Assembly (NCBI RefSeq): GCF_031177825.1
Contig: NZ_JAPSKE010000012.1
Coordinates: 62,001 to 126,000, forward strand
DNA length: 64,000 nt
Reading direction: 5' to 3'
Origin: Paenibacillus sp.
Lineage (GTDB): Bacteria; Bacillota; Bacilli; Paenibacillales; YIM-B00363
Shown here: one piece after another, positions 46,704 through 55,595 of the stretch
How the letters are laid out: every line of letters starts with the position of its first letter
How positions within the stretch are numbered: position 1 is the stretch's first letter
Translations under genes and position numbers: made by a program
The notes under the pieces: generated by a model
Told to the model about the DNA's origin: nothing
Seen by the model: the letters and a program-made list of their open reading frames with translations, nothing else
The model's database searches: none

Positions 46704-47984
46704 TTACGTTCGACGCGCGTATTCCCGGTGGTACCGATCCCGGAACGCCGCCATCGACACGACTTCCTTGTGAATTCGCGACCGCTCCGCGGCGAACGCC
46801 ATCAGATGGCTTTGGACCGAATCCTCTGCGGCCGTCAGCCCCTTGCCCTTGCCGCCCTTCCGCACCAATCGGACGAAATCGCGAACGATGCCCCCGTCGC
46901 CCCCGCCGTGTCCTCCTTCAGCGCCGGCCCCGTCCAAGGGGATGCGCTCGCGAGCGCCCGCGCCGAATCGGATCAGCTCGATGTCGTCGTTCTCCATCGA
47001 AGCGCGGATCTCGCCTGCGGTCCCCATCAGCTTGATCGTTCGCGACACTTCATTCGTGAACGCGGTCATCGTGAAGGCGGCGGTCACTTCGTTGGCGAAT
47101 TCGAGGTTTACCGCTTGGTGGTCGACGACGTCGTTGTCGCAGCGGTACACGCAGCGTCCGTACGGTCCCTCCCGCAGCGCTCGGAGGCGCGCCTCGTAAC
47201 TCGGGTCGTCGCTGATCGCCGCGCCGAGCCACCCGGGATCCTCCGTCAGATACACCTTGGGGGCGTAATACAGACACGTCTCGGACGCCGGGCAGCCGTC
47301 GGTACATCGTTCCGGCGCGCCTTCGGGCGCGCTCTCCGCCTTGAAGTGCGAGAGCGAGCCGGCGGAGGAGACGCTGACGCAGTCCGCGCCGGCGAGCCAT
47401 AACAAGATGTCCATGTCGTGACACGACTTGGCGAGAATCATCGGACTCGATTCGGCCGAGTTCCGCCAATTGCCGCGGACGAAGCTGTGCGCTTGATGCC
47501 AGTAGCCCACGTTTTCGTTATGTTGAATCGCTAGGAGACGCCCGATCCGCCCCTCGTCGATCAAGCGCTTGATCGTGCCGAAGAACGGCGTATACCGAAG
47601 CACATGGCAGATCGAAAAGACGAGCCCCAGCTCCTTCGCCTTCTCTCCCATCGCGATGCATTCGACGGGATCCGGCGACATCGGCTTCTCCAACAGCACG
47701 TGGTATCCCGCCTCCAGCGCTTGCATCGTCGGTTCGTAATGCATCTTGTCTTGCGTGCACACGAAGACGGCGTCCGCCAGCTTCGGCCGCGACAGCAGCT
47801 CTCGCCAATCGGCGAAGCACATCGCCGCGTCGATGCCATGATCCAGCCTCATCTTCTCCCGGCGGTTCGCGTTCGGATCCGCCACGGCGACGACCTGCAT
47901 CTCTTCCGGGTATTTCAATGCGTATTCCGAATACCCTTGCCCCCGCAATCCGGCGCCGATCAGCGCCACCCTCGCCTTGCTCAT
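46704..47984 (-). CDS. Gfo/Idh/MocA-family oxidoreductase
   Basis: 426 aa NAD(P)-dependent sugar/cyclitol dehydrogenase, cytoplasmic. Rossmann motif VALIGAGLRGQGYSEYA, EKP motif VLLEKPMSPDP, and SICHVLRYTPFFGTIKRL; the C-terminal domain contains a Cys-rich loop CTDGCPASETCLYY found in a subgroup of this family. The ATG is chosen because GAGGAGGG is 7 nt upstream. It lies between the unrecognised 372-aa gene and the aminotransferase gene. Substrate unknown. Confidence 0.92.
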   Translation of the reverse strand: MSKARVALIGAGLRGQGYSEYALKYPEEMQVVAVADPNANRREKMRLDHGIDAAMCFADWRELLSRPKLADAVFVCTQDKMHYEPTMQALEAGYHVLLEKPMSPDPVECIAMGEKAKELGLVFSICHVLRYTPFFGTIKRLIDEGRIGRLLAIQHNENVGYWHQAHSFVRGNWRNSAESSPMILAKSCHDMDILLWLAGADCVSVSSAGSLSHFKAESAPEGAPERCTDGCPASETCLYYAPKVYLTEDPGWLGAAISDDPSYEARLRALREGPYGRCVYRCDNDVVDHQAVNLEFANEVTAAFTMTAFTNEVSRTIKLMGTAGEIRASMENDDIELIRFGAGARERIPLDGAGAEGGHGGGDGGIVRDFVRLVRKGGKGKGLTAAEDSVQSHLMAFAAERSRIHKEVVSMAAFRDRYHREYARRT

Positions 47985-48016
47985 TCCGCGACCCTCCTCT
48001 CGCGCCATAAGGCGCG

Positions 48017-49135
48017 TTACTCGCCGTACGCGACCCGGAGCTCCGGCGTCGCGACGGTCTTGCCGTCGTAGAAGCTGTCGACGACCGCGCACGTCAGGGC
48101 GGTGGTCAGCAGCGTGCGTTCCATGGGAAAAGGCGGCCGGCCCGTAACGACCAGTTCTTCGATGAGACGGGTCAACCGTTCGAAGTGGCCGAACGGCCGG
48201 TCCAGCTCGCTATTGCACAGCGCCCCGGCGACGCCTCCCTCTTCGTTGCGGAAGGCGTACGCCCACTGCTCGACCAAGCTTCTGAACTGAACGACGTATC
48301 CCCTCGCGCCGTCCGCGTATTCGACCTTCATCAAGATCGGGTTCGGCTCCAGTTCCCTAGGATGTCGGCCGGCCGGCAAGTCCGGATACGTCTCTAGCGC
48401 CCGCAGCATCAGCGCTTCCGGCCACTCCATGCGATCCATGGCCGCCCATACCTCGGGGCCTTGCGTCACGGTTACCGAGGCGACCCCGGTTTCGCCCCCC
48501 CGCCTCCGTTCGGCGACGGACTGCAGCACTTCGAGGGCGTGGAACCCGTACGCTTCAACGAGTGTGGAATGGCTGATGACGACGATTTCCTTAAGCGTTC
48601 GCAGCATCCCCGGGTCGTAGGAAAGCAGATGGTCGGTGTGCGGGATGGAGGAGCCGCCCATGAACGGAATCCCGCGCCGCTTCAGCTGTTCGTACATCCA
48701 CTTCGCTTCCTGGACATCGTAGGAGAAGTGCTTGTCGGAAAAAATCGGCACGCTGCGTCCGAGTTCGTCCAGCGCGAGCAGCGTCTCCTCCAGCATGCGC
48801 CGTCTCGGGTACATCGTCTGCCCTTTGGCGGTCGTCGGATAATTGCCGTGCTCTCCGATAATGACGACCCCGTCGACGGGTCCGCCGCTTCGTTCGGCGC
48901 GCACGGCGTCCCGGATCGTCAGATAGATCGGAATGCCGAGCCGCCCCGCCCTCTCTCGGCTCATGTCGCTCTCCGGCACCTGATCCGTGTAGATCGCGAC
49001 GACGTCCACGTCCGGCCGATAGCCGAAGTCGCCGAGCAGCCGCCCCAGGATGACGTCCGCATGGGAATTGAAGCGATACTCCGTTACGACGGCGGCCACC
49101 TTCTTCCGCCCGCTTCCGCTCGCCATGGGCGTCAT
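48017..49135 (-). CDS. Unrecognised conserved-looking protein, 372 aa
   Basis: I do not recognise the family. It is soluble, without signal peptide or membrane segments. The first 180 residues alternate strands and helices (KKVAAVVTEYRFNSHADVIL, VDVVAIYTDQVPESDMS, VDGVVIIGEHGNYPTT, PIFSDKHFSYD), which suggests a Rossmann-like alpha/beta fold but without a clear GxGxxG. HADVILGRLL and GEHGNYP could be functional. The ATG overlaps the creatininase stop (ATGA) with GGGGAG 8 nt upstream. Tight coupling to creatininase and Gfo/Idh genes makes a role in the same pathway likely. Confidence 0.75.
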   Translation of the reverse strand: MTPMASGSGRKKVAAVVTEYRFNSHADVILGRLLGDFGYRPDVDVVAIYTDQVPESDMSRERAGRLGIPIYLTIRDAVRAERSGGPVDGVVIIGEHGNYPTTAKGQTMYPRRRMLEETLLALDELGRSVPIFSDKHFSYDVQEAKWMYEQLKRRGIPFMGGSSIPHTDHLLSYDPGMLRTLKEIVVISHSTLVEAYGFHALEVLQSVAERRRGGETGVASVTVTQGPEVWAAMDRMEWPEALMLRALETYPDLPAGRHPRELEPNPILMKVEYADGARGYVVQFRSLVEQWAYAFRNEEGGVAGALCNSELDRPFGHFERLTRLIEELVVTGRPPFPMERTLLTTALTCAVVDSFYDGKTVATPELRVAYGE

Positions 49136-49914
49136 CGGTTCCGCTCCCCTTCCTCCATCGCTCGCACCGTACGAACCATCCAATCCGCCACGCTCGAGAC
49201 GATCGTCTCAAGATACAACTCCCCCAGCTCCGGCGTCGCTCGGGAGGCGGAATCCGTGTACCCGTCGACCCCCGTCAGCTCCAGATGCCTGCCGATGAAG
49301 GCGCCCGGCGGTCCGCTGTTGATCCATGGCCGGCTGACGTGTTCGGCCGGGATGCGGTCCCGCCGCACGAGCTCCGGACGAAGCGCCAGCATCGCCGCCG
49401 TCTCGAAGCCGCCCGCATGGCCGGGCACCATGCCGACCCGGCTCGCCCCGATCGAACGCAGCGCTTCCCCGGCGACGCTCCAGTACGAGGCGGAGGCGGT
49501 CCAGATCGGATGCCGCACGGCGAGGTCGCTCGCCGTCTGGTGCATAATCGGTTCGTTGCCGCCGTGCCCGTTCAGGAAGATGATCTTTCGAAAGCCGTCC
49601 GCGACGAGACTTTCTCCGACATCCCGCAGCATCCGCAAATACGTCTCCGAGGCGAAGGACAGCGTGCCGCCGAACGCCAGGTGATGCTGGGAGCAGCCGA
49701 CGGCGAGCACCGGAGCGATGAGCAGCGGCGCTTGACCGGCCGCGCGCTCGCCCGCCGCCCGCGCGATATGCTCGCAGATGATCGTGTCGGTGGAGACGGG
49801 CAGATGCGGGCCGTGCTGTTCCGTCGCGGCCAGCGGCACGACCGCGGCGGCGCCGGCGCGGGCGAGCTCGGAAATCTCTTCGCGCGTGCAACAGTGCATG
49901 AACGGCGATGTCAT
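49132..49914 (-). CDS. Creatininase-family amidohydrolase
   Basis: 260 aa, cytoplasmic metal-dependent hydrolase of cyclic amides or related bonds. Metal-site residues are E32, H34, H37 and D43 in ATEQHGPHLPVSTD and H117 in FLNGHGGNEP; GYTDSASRATPELGELYL is near the C-terminus. The ATG overlaps the SDR stop as ATGA with GGAGG 9 nt upstream. The family also includes enzymes of mycofactocin and riboflavin-type pathways, so creatinine is not implied. Confidence 0.9.
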   Translation of the reverse strand: MTSPFMHCCTREEISELARAGAAAVVPLAATEQHGPHLPVSTDTIICEHIARAAGERAAGQAPLLIAPVLAVGCSQHHLAFGGTLSFASETYLRMLRDVGESLVADGFRKIIFLNGHGGNEPIMHQTASDLAVRHPIWTASASYWSVAGEALRSIGASRVGMVPGHAGGFETAAMLALRPELVRRDRIPAEHVSRPWINSGPPGAFIGRHLELTGVDGYTDSASRATPELGELYLETIVSSVADWMVRTVRAMEEGERNR

Positions 49915-50657
49915 AAGTGAAAGCCTCCGTCCGCGGTAAATAGGGAGCCGGTGACATACGACGAAGCGTCCGAGAGCAGGAACGCGGCGAGCTCGTTGAT
50001 TTCGTCCGCGTTGCCGCTCCGCCCGAGCCAAGCGCGCTCGCGCATCGCTTGCCGTTCCGCGTCCGACTGCCGCGCGAGCGCCTCCCCGGATCGGAAATCG
50101 CCGGGAACCAACACGTTGGCCCGAATGCCGGAGGCCGCGTAGTCCGCGGCCAGCACGCGGGTCAACTGGTTGAGACCGGCTTTCGCCGCCCCGTAGGCGA
50201 GGCAGCCCGGCGAGACGACCTGCCCCAAAATCGAGGAGGTGTTGACGATCGAGCCGCCGCCGGAACGAATCATGAGGGGCAGGGCATGCTTGCATACGAG
50301 GAACGCGCTCGTCAACGTCCCGCGGACGGAGTCCTCCCATTCGGTCAAGGACAGCTCCAGCGCCGGCTTCCAGACGTTGGCGTAGACGTTGTGATACGTA
50401 CCGTCCAACCGTCCGTACCGTCGTTCGATCTCGGCGACCGCCGAGACGACGTCGCCTTCGTCGCACGCATCCGCGCGGAGGAACGCGAACCGCTCCTCGC
50501 CGTACGACGCCGCCAGCCGTTCGACGTCGGGGACCTCTTCGAGACGCTTCCGATCGACGGCGATCACGACCGCCCCGCGTTCCAGAAACATCCGAATCGC
50601 GCTCCGTCCCAGCATCCCGAGGGCGCCGGTGATCCATATGACTTTATGTTGCAGCAT
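49911..50657 (-). CDS. Short-chain dehydrogenase/reductase
   Basis: 248 aa. Cofactor motif VIWITGALGMLGRSA, catalytic S142, Y155 and K159 (IVNTSSILGQVV, AYGAAKAGL), and a C-terminal FTADGGF. The usual NNAG segment reads YHNVYANVW, an atypical form. An acidic D35 after the second strand favours NAD(H). It starts 14 nt inside the end of the FAD oxidoreductase gene. It probably oxidises a sugar-derived alcohol in the pathway. Confidence 0.92.
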   Translation of the reverse strand: MLQHKVIWITGALGMLGRSAIRMFLERGAVVIAVDRKRLEEVPDVERLAASYGEERFAFLRADACDEGDVVSAVAEIERRYGRLDGTYHNVYANVWKPALELSLTEWEDSVRGTLTSAFLVCKHALPLMIRSGGGSIVNTSSILGQVVSPGCLAYGAAKAGLNQLTRVLAADYAASGIRANVLVPGDFRSGEALARQSDAERQAMRERAWLGRSGNADEINELAAFLLSDASSYVTGSLFTADGGFHL

Positions 50658-52992
50658 CGTCGCGAGCCCCTCCTCCTTGTTCCGTCGCCGGCGTTCCGAT
50701 CGTCCGGTCGACTTCGGCGTAGCACCGAATTTCGTAGATCGCCGCGGACGCGTCGCCGTTCGTGGCGGTCACCGTCACGCGCAGCCGGTCGGCGACGACG
50801 GGATGCGACGGAACGACGGCCGCCTGCCGGCGGTAGTTGCCGGCGAGCGAGCCGACTTCCGTCCATCGTCCGTCTTCGTACGCCTCGACGACGAGATCCT
50901 TCGGACACTGCGGATCTCGGTACAGCGCCGGGTAAGAACGGTAATCGCGCAGCAGCTGACCGGGGAACGTCAGCTCGACGCGTCCGATGCGAATCGGCTC
51001 GGGCCAGGTCAACGTCACCCGCTGCGGCAGCGGTTCGTTCGGGTCGGAACGCCATAGATTCGTATATCGGTACGGCCGCGTCACGCCGCTGACGACTTGC
51101 GCCGCGCCGTAACAATGCTGGGCAGGCGAGACGCGGAAGCTCATCGTGACGCCGCCGCTGTATCTTCGCATTTGTCCCGTCCCAAGGTCGTACGCGCTGA
51201 CGTGCCCGGGCTCGACGCCCTCCGCGGCATGCCAGCGCACCTGCGGGTTCTCGAGCAGATCGAGCCGGACGTAGGCGCCGCGAAGCGCCGCGGTACGAAG
51301 CCCGACCGGCCATTCGATCCATTGCTCCTCGCCCGCCGGCACCGTCAGGACGGCTTCCGCGAGCGGCGGTCCCGGTTCGACGCGATAATCCCACAGATGC
51401 TCGACCGCGTACAACCTCGCCGTTATCGGCTGCGGGGTCTCGGATCCGTTGCTCACGCATACGGCCAGCGCGTCGATCCGATCCTCGCCGACCGCGATCC
51501 ACTGCCCCCGCCGCGCTGTCAGCGCGTCCGACCCGTTCGCCTCCCGCCGCACGCCCGCCGTACCGGACAGCGCCGCCTCGCTGCTCGCTTCGACCGACGC
51601 GCGGCGGGCCAGATCGCGATCGTCCTCGTTCTTCGCGTGCAGCAGGAAGCAGCCGTCCCGGAGCAGCGCCTGCTGCACGTCCCGGATCCCCCGTGTGGGG
51701 ACCTCCCGGATCGGTATGCCGGTCCGGACCGCGTAGGCGGCCGCCGTGCCCGCCGCCTGCCCCATCAAGGCGGTCGTGCCCATGACGCGCACCGTGCCGA
51801 GCGCGGCGTGCGTCACGCTGACGTTGCGGCCGGCCATCATCAGGTTGTTCATGCCGCGGGCGATCAAGATACGCAGCGGAATCCCGTACGGGCCGACATA
51901 GCTCTTCGCGGCGTACGCGCCGGAATGCCCTTCGGCGGCGGCCCGCTCGCTGAAAGGCGCGAGCAGTCCTCCGGGCTCGTGCAAATCCACGAACCATCCG
52001 CCGTACGCCGCTTCGTCGGGGAACGCCGTCTTCTCGAGCGGATCGTGCTCCGTCATGAAGTACTCCCCGACGATCCGGCGGCTCTCCCGCTTCCCCGGCA
52101 CTTGCCCGATCCAATCCAGCGCGTAATTCGCCGCCGCTACGGAAAGCTCGGGGTCTTTGTTTTTGATCCAGTCCCAGATGCCGAGCACATGCCGCGTCAG
52201 CTCGTGGCGCAGCGTCTCGTTGTCGTAGATCGTATGCCAAGGCACGGACAGCTCGATCCACCAATACCCGCTGCGGATTTCGCCCGGCCATCGGCCTTGC
52301 TTGTAGAAGAAATCCGGATCGTCGTACGCGACGGCCCAATCCGGGGCGGAGAACGGAACGGGACGCCCCGTATCCTTCGCCTTGAAGTGGATCGAGTTCC
52401 CCATGACGGCGTCGCTCGCGCGCTCCGGCGCATGCGGCTCGCCGAATTCGTCCCGCCCCTCCGTGCCGAGACGCCATTCGCAGCCGGCGAAGGCGGCGAC
52501 CAGCCCGTCGCCGGTGCAATCGATGAAGACGCCGCCGCGAAGCGTCAGCTCCGTCTCGGCGTGCTGGACGCGGCAGACGACAGCTTCGAGGGTCCGTTCG
52601 TCCTTCATCGCCACCCTCGTCACGGAGGTGTTCAGCCGGAACGTTAAGTTCGGCGTCTTCATCGCCGTATCGTACAGCACCATATCCCACACGCTGTTGA
52701 TCCACCCGTTGTCGAACGTCGCCTCCTCGTGGTTCCTCGCGCGCTCCTCCGTCAGCAGCTCGTGGACGATTCCCGTCTCTCTCGCATAGGCGTGGAAGCT
52801 CGCCGCGCCCTGCGGCGGGACGCGAATTTCCGAGGAGCTGTTCCCCCCGAACACCGGGCGGTCCTGCACCAAGCAGACGCGCGCGCCGTGCCGGGCCGCC
52901 GCCACGGCGGCGCAAAATCCCGCGAGCCCCCCGCCGCAGACGACGACGTCGTACGTCTCTTCCACGGCCCGATATCCCGTTTCGTTCGGCAT
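50644..52992 (-). CDS. FAD-dependent oxidoreductase (FAD_oxidored family), copy 1
   Basis: 782 aa, cytoplasmic. FAD motif YDVVVCGGGLAGFCAAVAAA, then [45 protein letters not shown] and GMNNLMMAGRNVSVTHAALG. The C-terminal 300 residues are beta-rich and end in a discoidin-like domain (LWRSDPNEPLPQRVTLTW, IGRVELTFPGQLLRDYRS). The ATG is chosen for GGAGG 7 nt upstream. It lies right after the GDPD remnant and overlaps the SDR gene. It is longer than its paralogue at 35.6-37.4 kb by one extra beta region. Confidence 0.9.
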   Translation of the reverse strand: MPNETGYRAVEETYDVVVCGGGLAGFCAAVAAARHGARVCLVQDRPVFGGNSSSEIRVPPQGAASFHAYARETGIVHELLTEERARNHEEATFDNGWINSVWDMVLYDTAMKTPNLTFRLNTSVTRVAMKDERTLEAVVCRVQHAETELTLRGGVFIDCTGDGLVAAFAGCEWRLGTEGRDEFGEPHAPERASDAVMGNSIHFKAKDTGRPVPFSAPDWAVAYDDPDFFYKQGRWPGEIRSGYWWIELSVPWHTIYDNETLRHELTRHVLGIWDWIKNKDPELSVAAANYALDWIGQVPGKRESRRIVGEYFMTEHDPLEKTAFPDEAAYGGWFVDLHEPGGLLAPFSERAAAEGHSGAYAAKSYVGPYGIPLRILIARGMNNLMMAGRNVSVTHAALGTVRVMGTTALMGQAAGTAAAYAVRTGIPIREVPTRGIRDVQQALLRDGCFLLHAKNEDDRDLARRASVEASSEAALSGTAGVRREANGSDALTARRGQWIAVGEDRIDALAVCVSNGSETPQPITARLYAVEHLWDYRVEPGPPLAEAVLTVPAGEEQWIEWPVGLRTAALRGAYVRLDLLENPQVRWHAAEGVEPGHVSAYDLGTGQMRRYSGGVTMSFRVSPAQHCYGAAQVVSGVTRPYRYTNLWRSDPNEPLPQRVTLTWPEPIRIGRVELTFPGQLLRDYRSYPALYRDPQCPKDLVVEAYEDGRWTEVGSLAGNYRRQAAVVPSHPVVADRLRVTVTATNGDASAAIYEIRCYAEVDRTIGTPATEQGGGARDDAAT

Positions 52993-53051
52993 TCGCTCAC
53001 CTCCGTTCGTCCCGGCCCGCATGCCGGACCGCTCGCTTGCATCAAGATGTA

Positions 53052-53150
53052 CATCCCGTCGGCCCCTTCGCGAACGGCTTCCCGCAGAGACAGCATCGTA
53101 TTTTCGGGGAACGCCGCCGGCAAGCCTCGATGTCCTTGGATCCGGATCAC
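53052..53150 (-). pseudogene. 5' remnant of a glycerophosphodiester phosphodiesterase gene
   Basis: A GTG that overlaps the propeller stop (GTGA) opens a frame reading VIRIQGHRGLPAAFPENT then MLSLREAVREGADG, which is the start of a GDPD (HRG, PENT and GAD motifs). Where the metal-binding IE-D segment should follow, it reads MYILMQASG and then runs on out of frame with the FAD oxidoreductase gene to a stop at 52752. About 200 C-terminal residues are missing, so it should be inactive, probably through a deletion joining it to the oxidoreductase. Confidence 0.75.
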
Positions 53151-55405
53151 GACGGTTCGCCCGGCCCCGCCGCGCCGCGGTAGCGTACGATGCAGCCGTA
53201 CGTCTCGCCCGAGGCGACCCAGAGCGCGTCGTCTTCCGCGTCGTAGACCAAACAAGAGATGTAGTGGATATTGGCCCACTCGGTGTCGACGTCCCTTAGC
53301 TCGGGGTTATCCTTGATCACCCGGGGCCGGCCCAGATCGACGAAGCCCTCGTCCCGGGAATAGCGGAACACATGACCGGCATCGTTCGGACCGCCGTAGA
53401 CGCCCGCGATCGCCTCGTCCCCGAGCCGGACGAACTCCCGAAGCTCCCCGCTCGAGTACAGCCGACCGTACGTCGTCTTGCGCCGCAAATCCGGCGACAA
53501 GGCGAACAGCATGCCGTCGTACGTGCCTCCGACGACCGTGCCGTCCGCCAGCAGCGCGCCGCCGGTCAGCGTCGCCAGGAACGCTCGGCCCCGGATGGAA
53601 GGCGCTCGCGCGGCTAACGTCTCGTTGCGCCCCTCCGACATGTCGTACACCAGGAGCTCGTCGTTCTCCCCGGAAAACAGCAGCCTGCGGTCGTCGAGCT
53701 TCAGTACGCGGCCGTCTTTGGCCCGGACGCGCGCGTTCGGCAGCGGCGCGCACGCCCCGGTCGCGCAATCGAGCGTATGGAGCGCCCCTTCGCGGTCGCC
53801 CGCGAGAAGAACGCCTCCCCCGAGGTCGCAGTGCAGCGTCGCGAGCGTCGCGCCGCCCGGGACCGCAACCGCGACCGTACGGACCGCGCCGCCGGCGAGA
53901 TCGATCGACGCGACGCGGCCGTCCGCGGTCAACGCTGCGATTCCGCCGTCTCCCAAGAGATCGATGCAGGAGATCGCGGCCGCCCCTTCGTTCACGACCG
54001 TCGCCTTCGCCGGCCCGACGCCGTCCCGCTCGAGCTCGAGCAGCAGCGTACGCTCCGTGCCGCTCACCGCGTACAGCCGGCCGCCCGCGCTCCGCATATG
54101 ACGCACCGCCGTGTCCGCCCAATCCAAATGCTGATGCAGCGGAATCGTACGGGTGTCGTTCGCGACGATATGCATGTACGCCGGCGCGCCTACGCCGTTG
54201 TAGTCGGGCTCGCTGTACGGTCGCAGCGCGGCGTTCGGCGCGTCCGGCCCCGGCGGCTGCAGCCGCTTCGCATCCACGGCCAGGATATACGGCGAAAATT
54301 CGCCGCAGACGTCCACCATGTGCAGCCGCCCGTCGTCGTCGAAGATCATCTCGCACAAATACTGAGAGTCCTTGCCCGAAGGCGTGACGAGTCCGAGATT
54401 TTCGGGAGCCCCGCCGTTCAAGATATCCCAGCGGACCAATCGGATCGGGCTGTAACCGTCGTACGTCTTCAGTCCGTAATACAAGACGAAGTCGTCGTCC
54501 GCCGCGAGGCCGCCGACGCCGTACGGGTTGACCGGCCGCTGCGAAGGAAGATGTATGGGACCGTGTCTCGTCGCTTCGAGCGTCTCGGGATCGAGCTCGA
54601 TCATCTCGCCGTCCATATTGTCGACCATGAAGATGGTGTTTCGCGGGGAGTGGACGGCGAAGATGAATTGCCTCCGATGCTTCGTCCCGTTCGGCGACAG
54701 GAATCGCACCTTCAAATCTTCGATGCGGTCGCTCGCCGGATCGTACCGCCACACTCCGCCGGTGTACGAGCTGCCGTACAACCGACCCTCGCGGTCTTTC
54801 ACTAACCGGCAAGAGGAAAACTCGGACACCTTCCCGTAATCCTTCACTTCGTTCGTGTCCAGATCGAGCCGATAGAAGTGACCTCGCATGTACCCGAGAA
54901 AATAGTAATACCGCGGGTCGTTCCCGAGCATGCCCCCGTAGATGCTCTCCCTCGGCACGGGAATGCCTCGGACCTGCACTTCGTTCGCGTCCGGATCGAC
55001 GATCATTAAGATCGAGCCGGGATACCCTTCCCACGGATGCTCGTAATACTGCTCATACATCCACTGCTTGTGCCCGGGCGCCGGCGCGGTGTTATGCGTC
55101 GCCAGGATCAGCCGGCCGTCCGGAAGGAAGTCGATGCTCGTATGGATCTTGCTCGGCGGCATCTGCCGCGCGTCGACGATCCACGCTTTGGCGACGTCGA
55201 AGACGAGCCGAATGTCGCCCGTCTTCGGGTAATACTCGTAGAGCAGCGCTGTAAGCGGTTTCTCGTTTTCCCCGCACACGCTTACGTAAAACCGGCCATC
55301 GGGCGATTTCGCGAAATCCCAAACCGCGTTATGTCCTTCCGCGTTCGGCAGCTGCGTAAATCGAGTCAGCTCCTCAGGCAGCGCCGCCAGCAAATTGTCG
55401 ACCAT
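53147..55405 (-). CDS. Beta-propeller protein, cytoplasmic
   Basis: 752 aa, no signal peptide. Repeated four-stranded units with phrases such as FAKSPDGRFYVSVC, SIDFLPDGRLILATH, LVKDREGRLYGSSYTGGVW, EMIFDDDGRLHMVDVCGEF and LYAVSGTERTLLLELER point to two propellers in tandem (NHL/WD40/oligogalacturonate-lyase-like). No catalytic residues can be named. The ATG is preceded by GGGGGAAG and a good promoter (55466-55494), making it the first gene of the long operon. It may be a lyase, isomerase or scaffold of the pathway; function unknown. Confidence 0.8.
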   Translation of the reverse strand: MVDNLLAALPEELTRFTQLPNAEGHNAVWDFAKSPDGRFYVSVCGENEKPLTALLYEYYPKTGDIRLVFDVAKAWIVDARQMPPSKIHTSIDFLPDGRLILATHNTAPAPGHKQWMYEQYYEHPWEGYPGSILMIVDPDANEVQVRGIPVPRESIYGGMLGNDPRYYYFLGYMRGHFYRLDLDTNEVKDYGKVSEFSSCRLVKDREGRLYGSSYTGGVWRYDPASDRIEDLKVRFLSPNGTKHRRQFIFAVHSPRNTIFMVDNMDGEMIELDPETLEATRHGPIHLPSQRPVNPYGVGGLAADDDFVLYYGLKTYDGYSPIRLVRWDILNGGAPENLGLVTPSGKDSQYLCEMIFDDDGRLHMVDVCGEFSPYILAVDAKRLQPPGPDAPNAALRPYSEPDYNGVGAPAYMHIVANDTRTIPLHQHLDWADTAVRHMRSAGGRLYAVSGTERTLLLELERDGVGPAKATVVNEGAAAISCIDLLGDGGIAALTADGRVASIDLAGGAVRTVAVAVPGGATLATLHCDLGGGVLLAGDREGALHTLDCATGACAPLPNARVRAKDGRVLKLDDRRLLFSGENDELLVYDMSEGRNETLAARAPSIRGRAFLATLTGGALLADGTVVGGTYDGMLFALSPDLRRKTTYGRLYSSGELREFVRLGDEAIAGVYGGPNDAGHVFRYSRDEGFVDLGRPRVIKDNPELRDVDTEWANIHYISCLVYDAEDDALWVASGETYGCIVRYRGAAGPGEPS
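55250..55263 (+). promoter_or_regulatory. Intragenic cre-like site in the propeller gene
   Basis: TGTAAGCGGTTTCT matches cre at 13 of 14 positions, about 140-155 nt inside the first gene of the operon. CcpA sites inside first genes are known to act as roadblocks; here it is a prediction. Confidence 0.4.
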
Positions 55406-55465
55406 CCCGCTTCCCCCTCGACTCCCCGTATTCCGTTTTTCCGTTCTATTCCAGTTGTTAAGGAA

Positions 55466-55494
55466 ATTCTATATTCGGCGCCCCCGATAGTCAA
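55466..55494 (-). promoter_or_regulatory. Sigma-A promoter of the propeller operon
   Basis: Minus-strand TTGACT (55489-55494), 17-nt spacer, TAGAAT (55466-55471), about 60 nt upstream of the start codon. Confidence 0.75.
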
Positions 55495-55498
55495 CGAT

Positions 55499-55537
55499 TT
55501 TTTCATGTATACTTAAACTTTTTTTATTTATGAAAAA
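55499..55537. promoter_or_regulatory. Inverted repeat just upstream of the -35, candidate regulator site
   Basis: TTTTTCAT (55499-55506) and ATGAAAAA (55530-55537) flank an A+T-rich centre with GTATAC. It lies between the iclR terminator and the propeller promoter, so it could be the IclR operator or an activator site. Not proven. Confidence 0.35.
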
Positions 55538-55543
55538 TGAAAC

Positions 55544-55573
55544 CAAAAAAGCCCCCTGCATCGCAGGAGGCTT
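55544..55573 (-). terminator. Terminator of iclR
   Basis: On the minus strand AGCCTCCTGC pairs with GCAGGGGGCT (one T-G pair, 3-nt loop), followed by TTTTTTGG. Confidence 0.9.
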
Positions 55574-55595
55574 TCGAGCCGCGGACGGCCTGTTT

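Noticed and set aside
49132..50637. A single 501-codon fused frame covering SDR and creatininase
   Set aside because: The N-terminal part is an out-of-frame reading of the SDR gene; the creatininase begins at its own ATG at 49914 with a Shine-Dalgarno.
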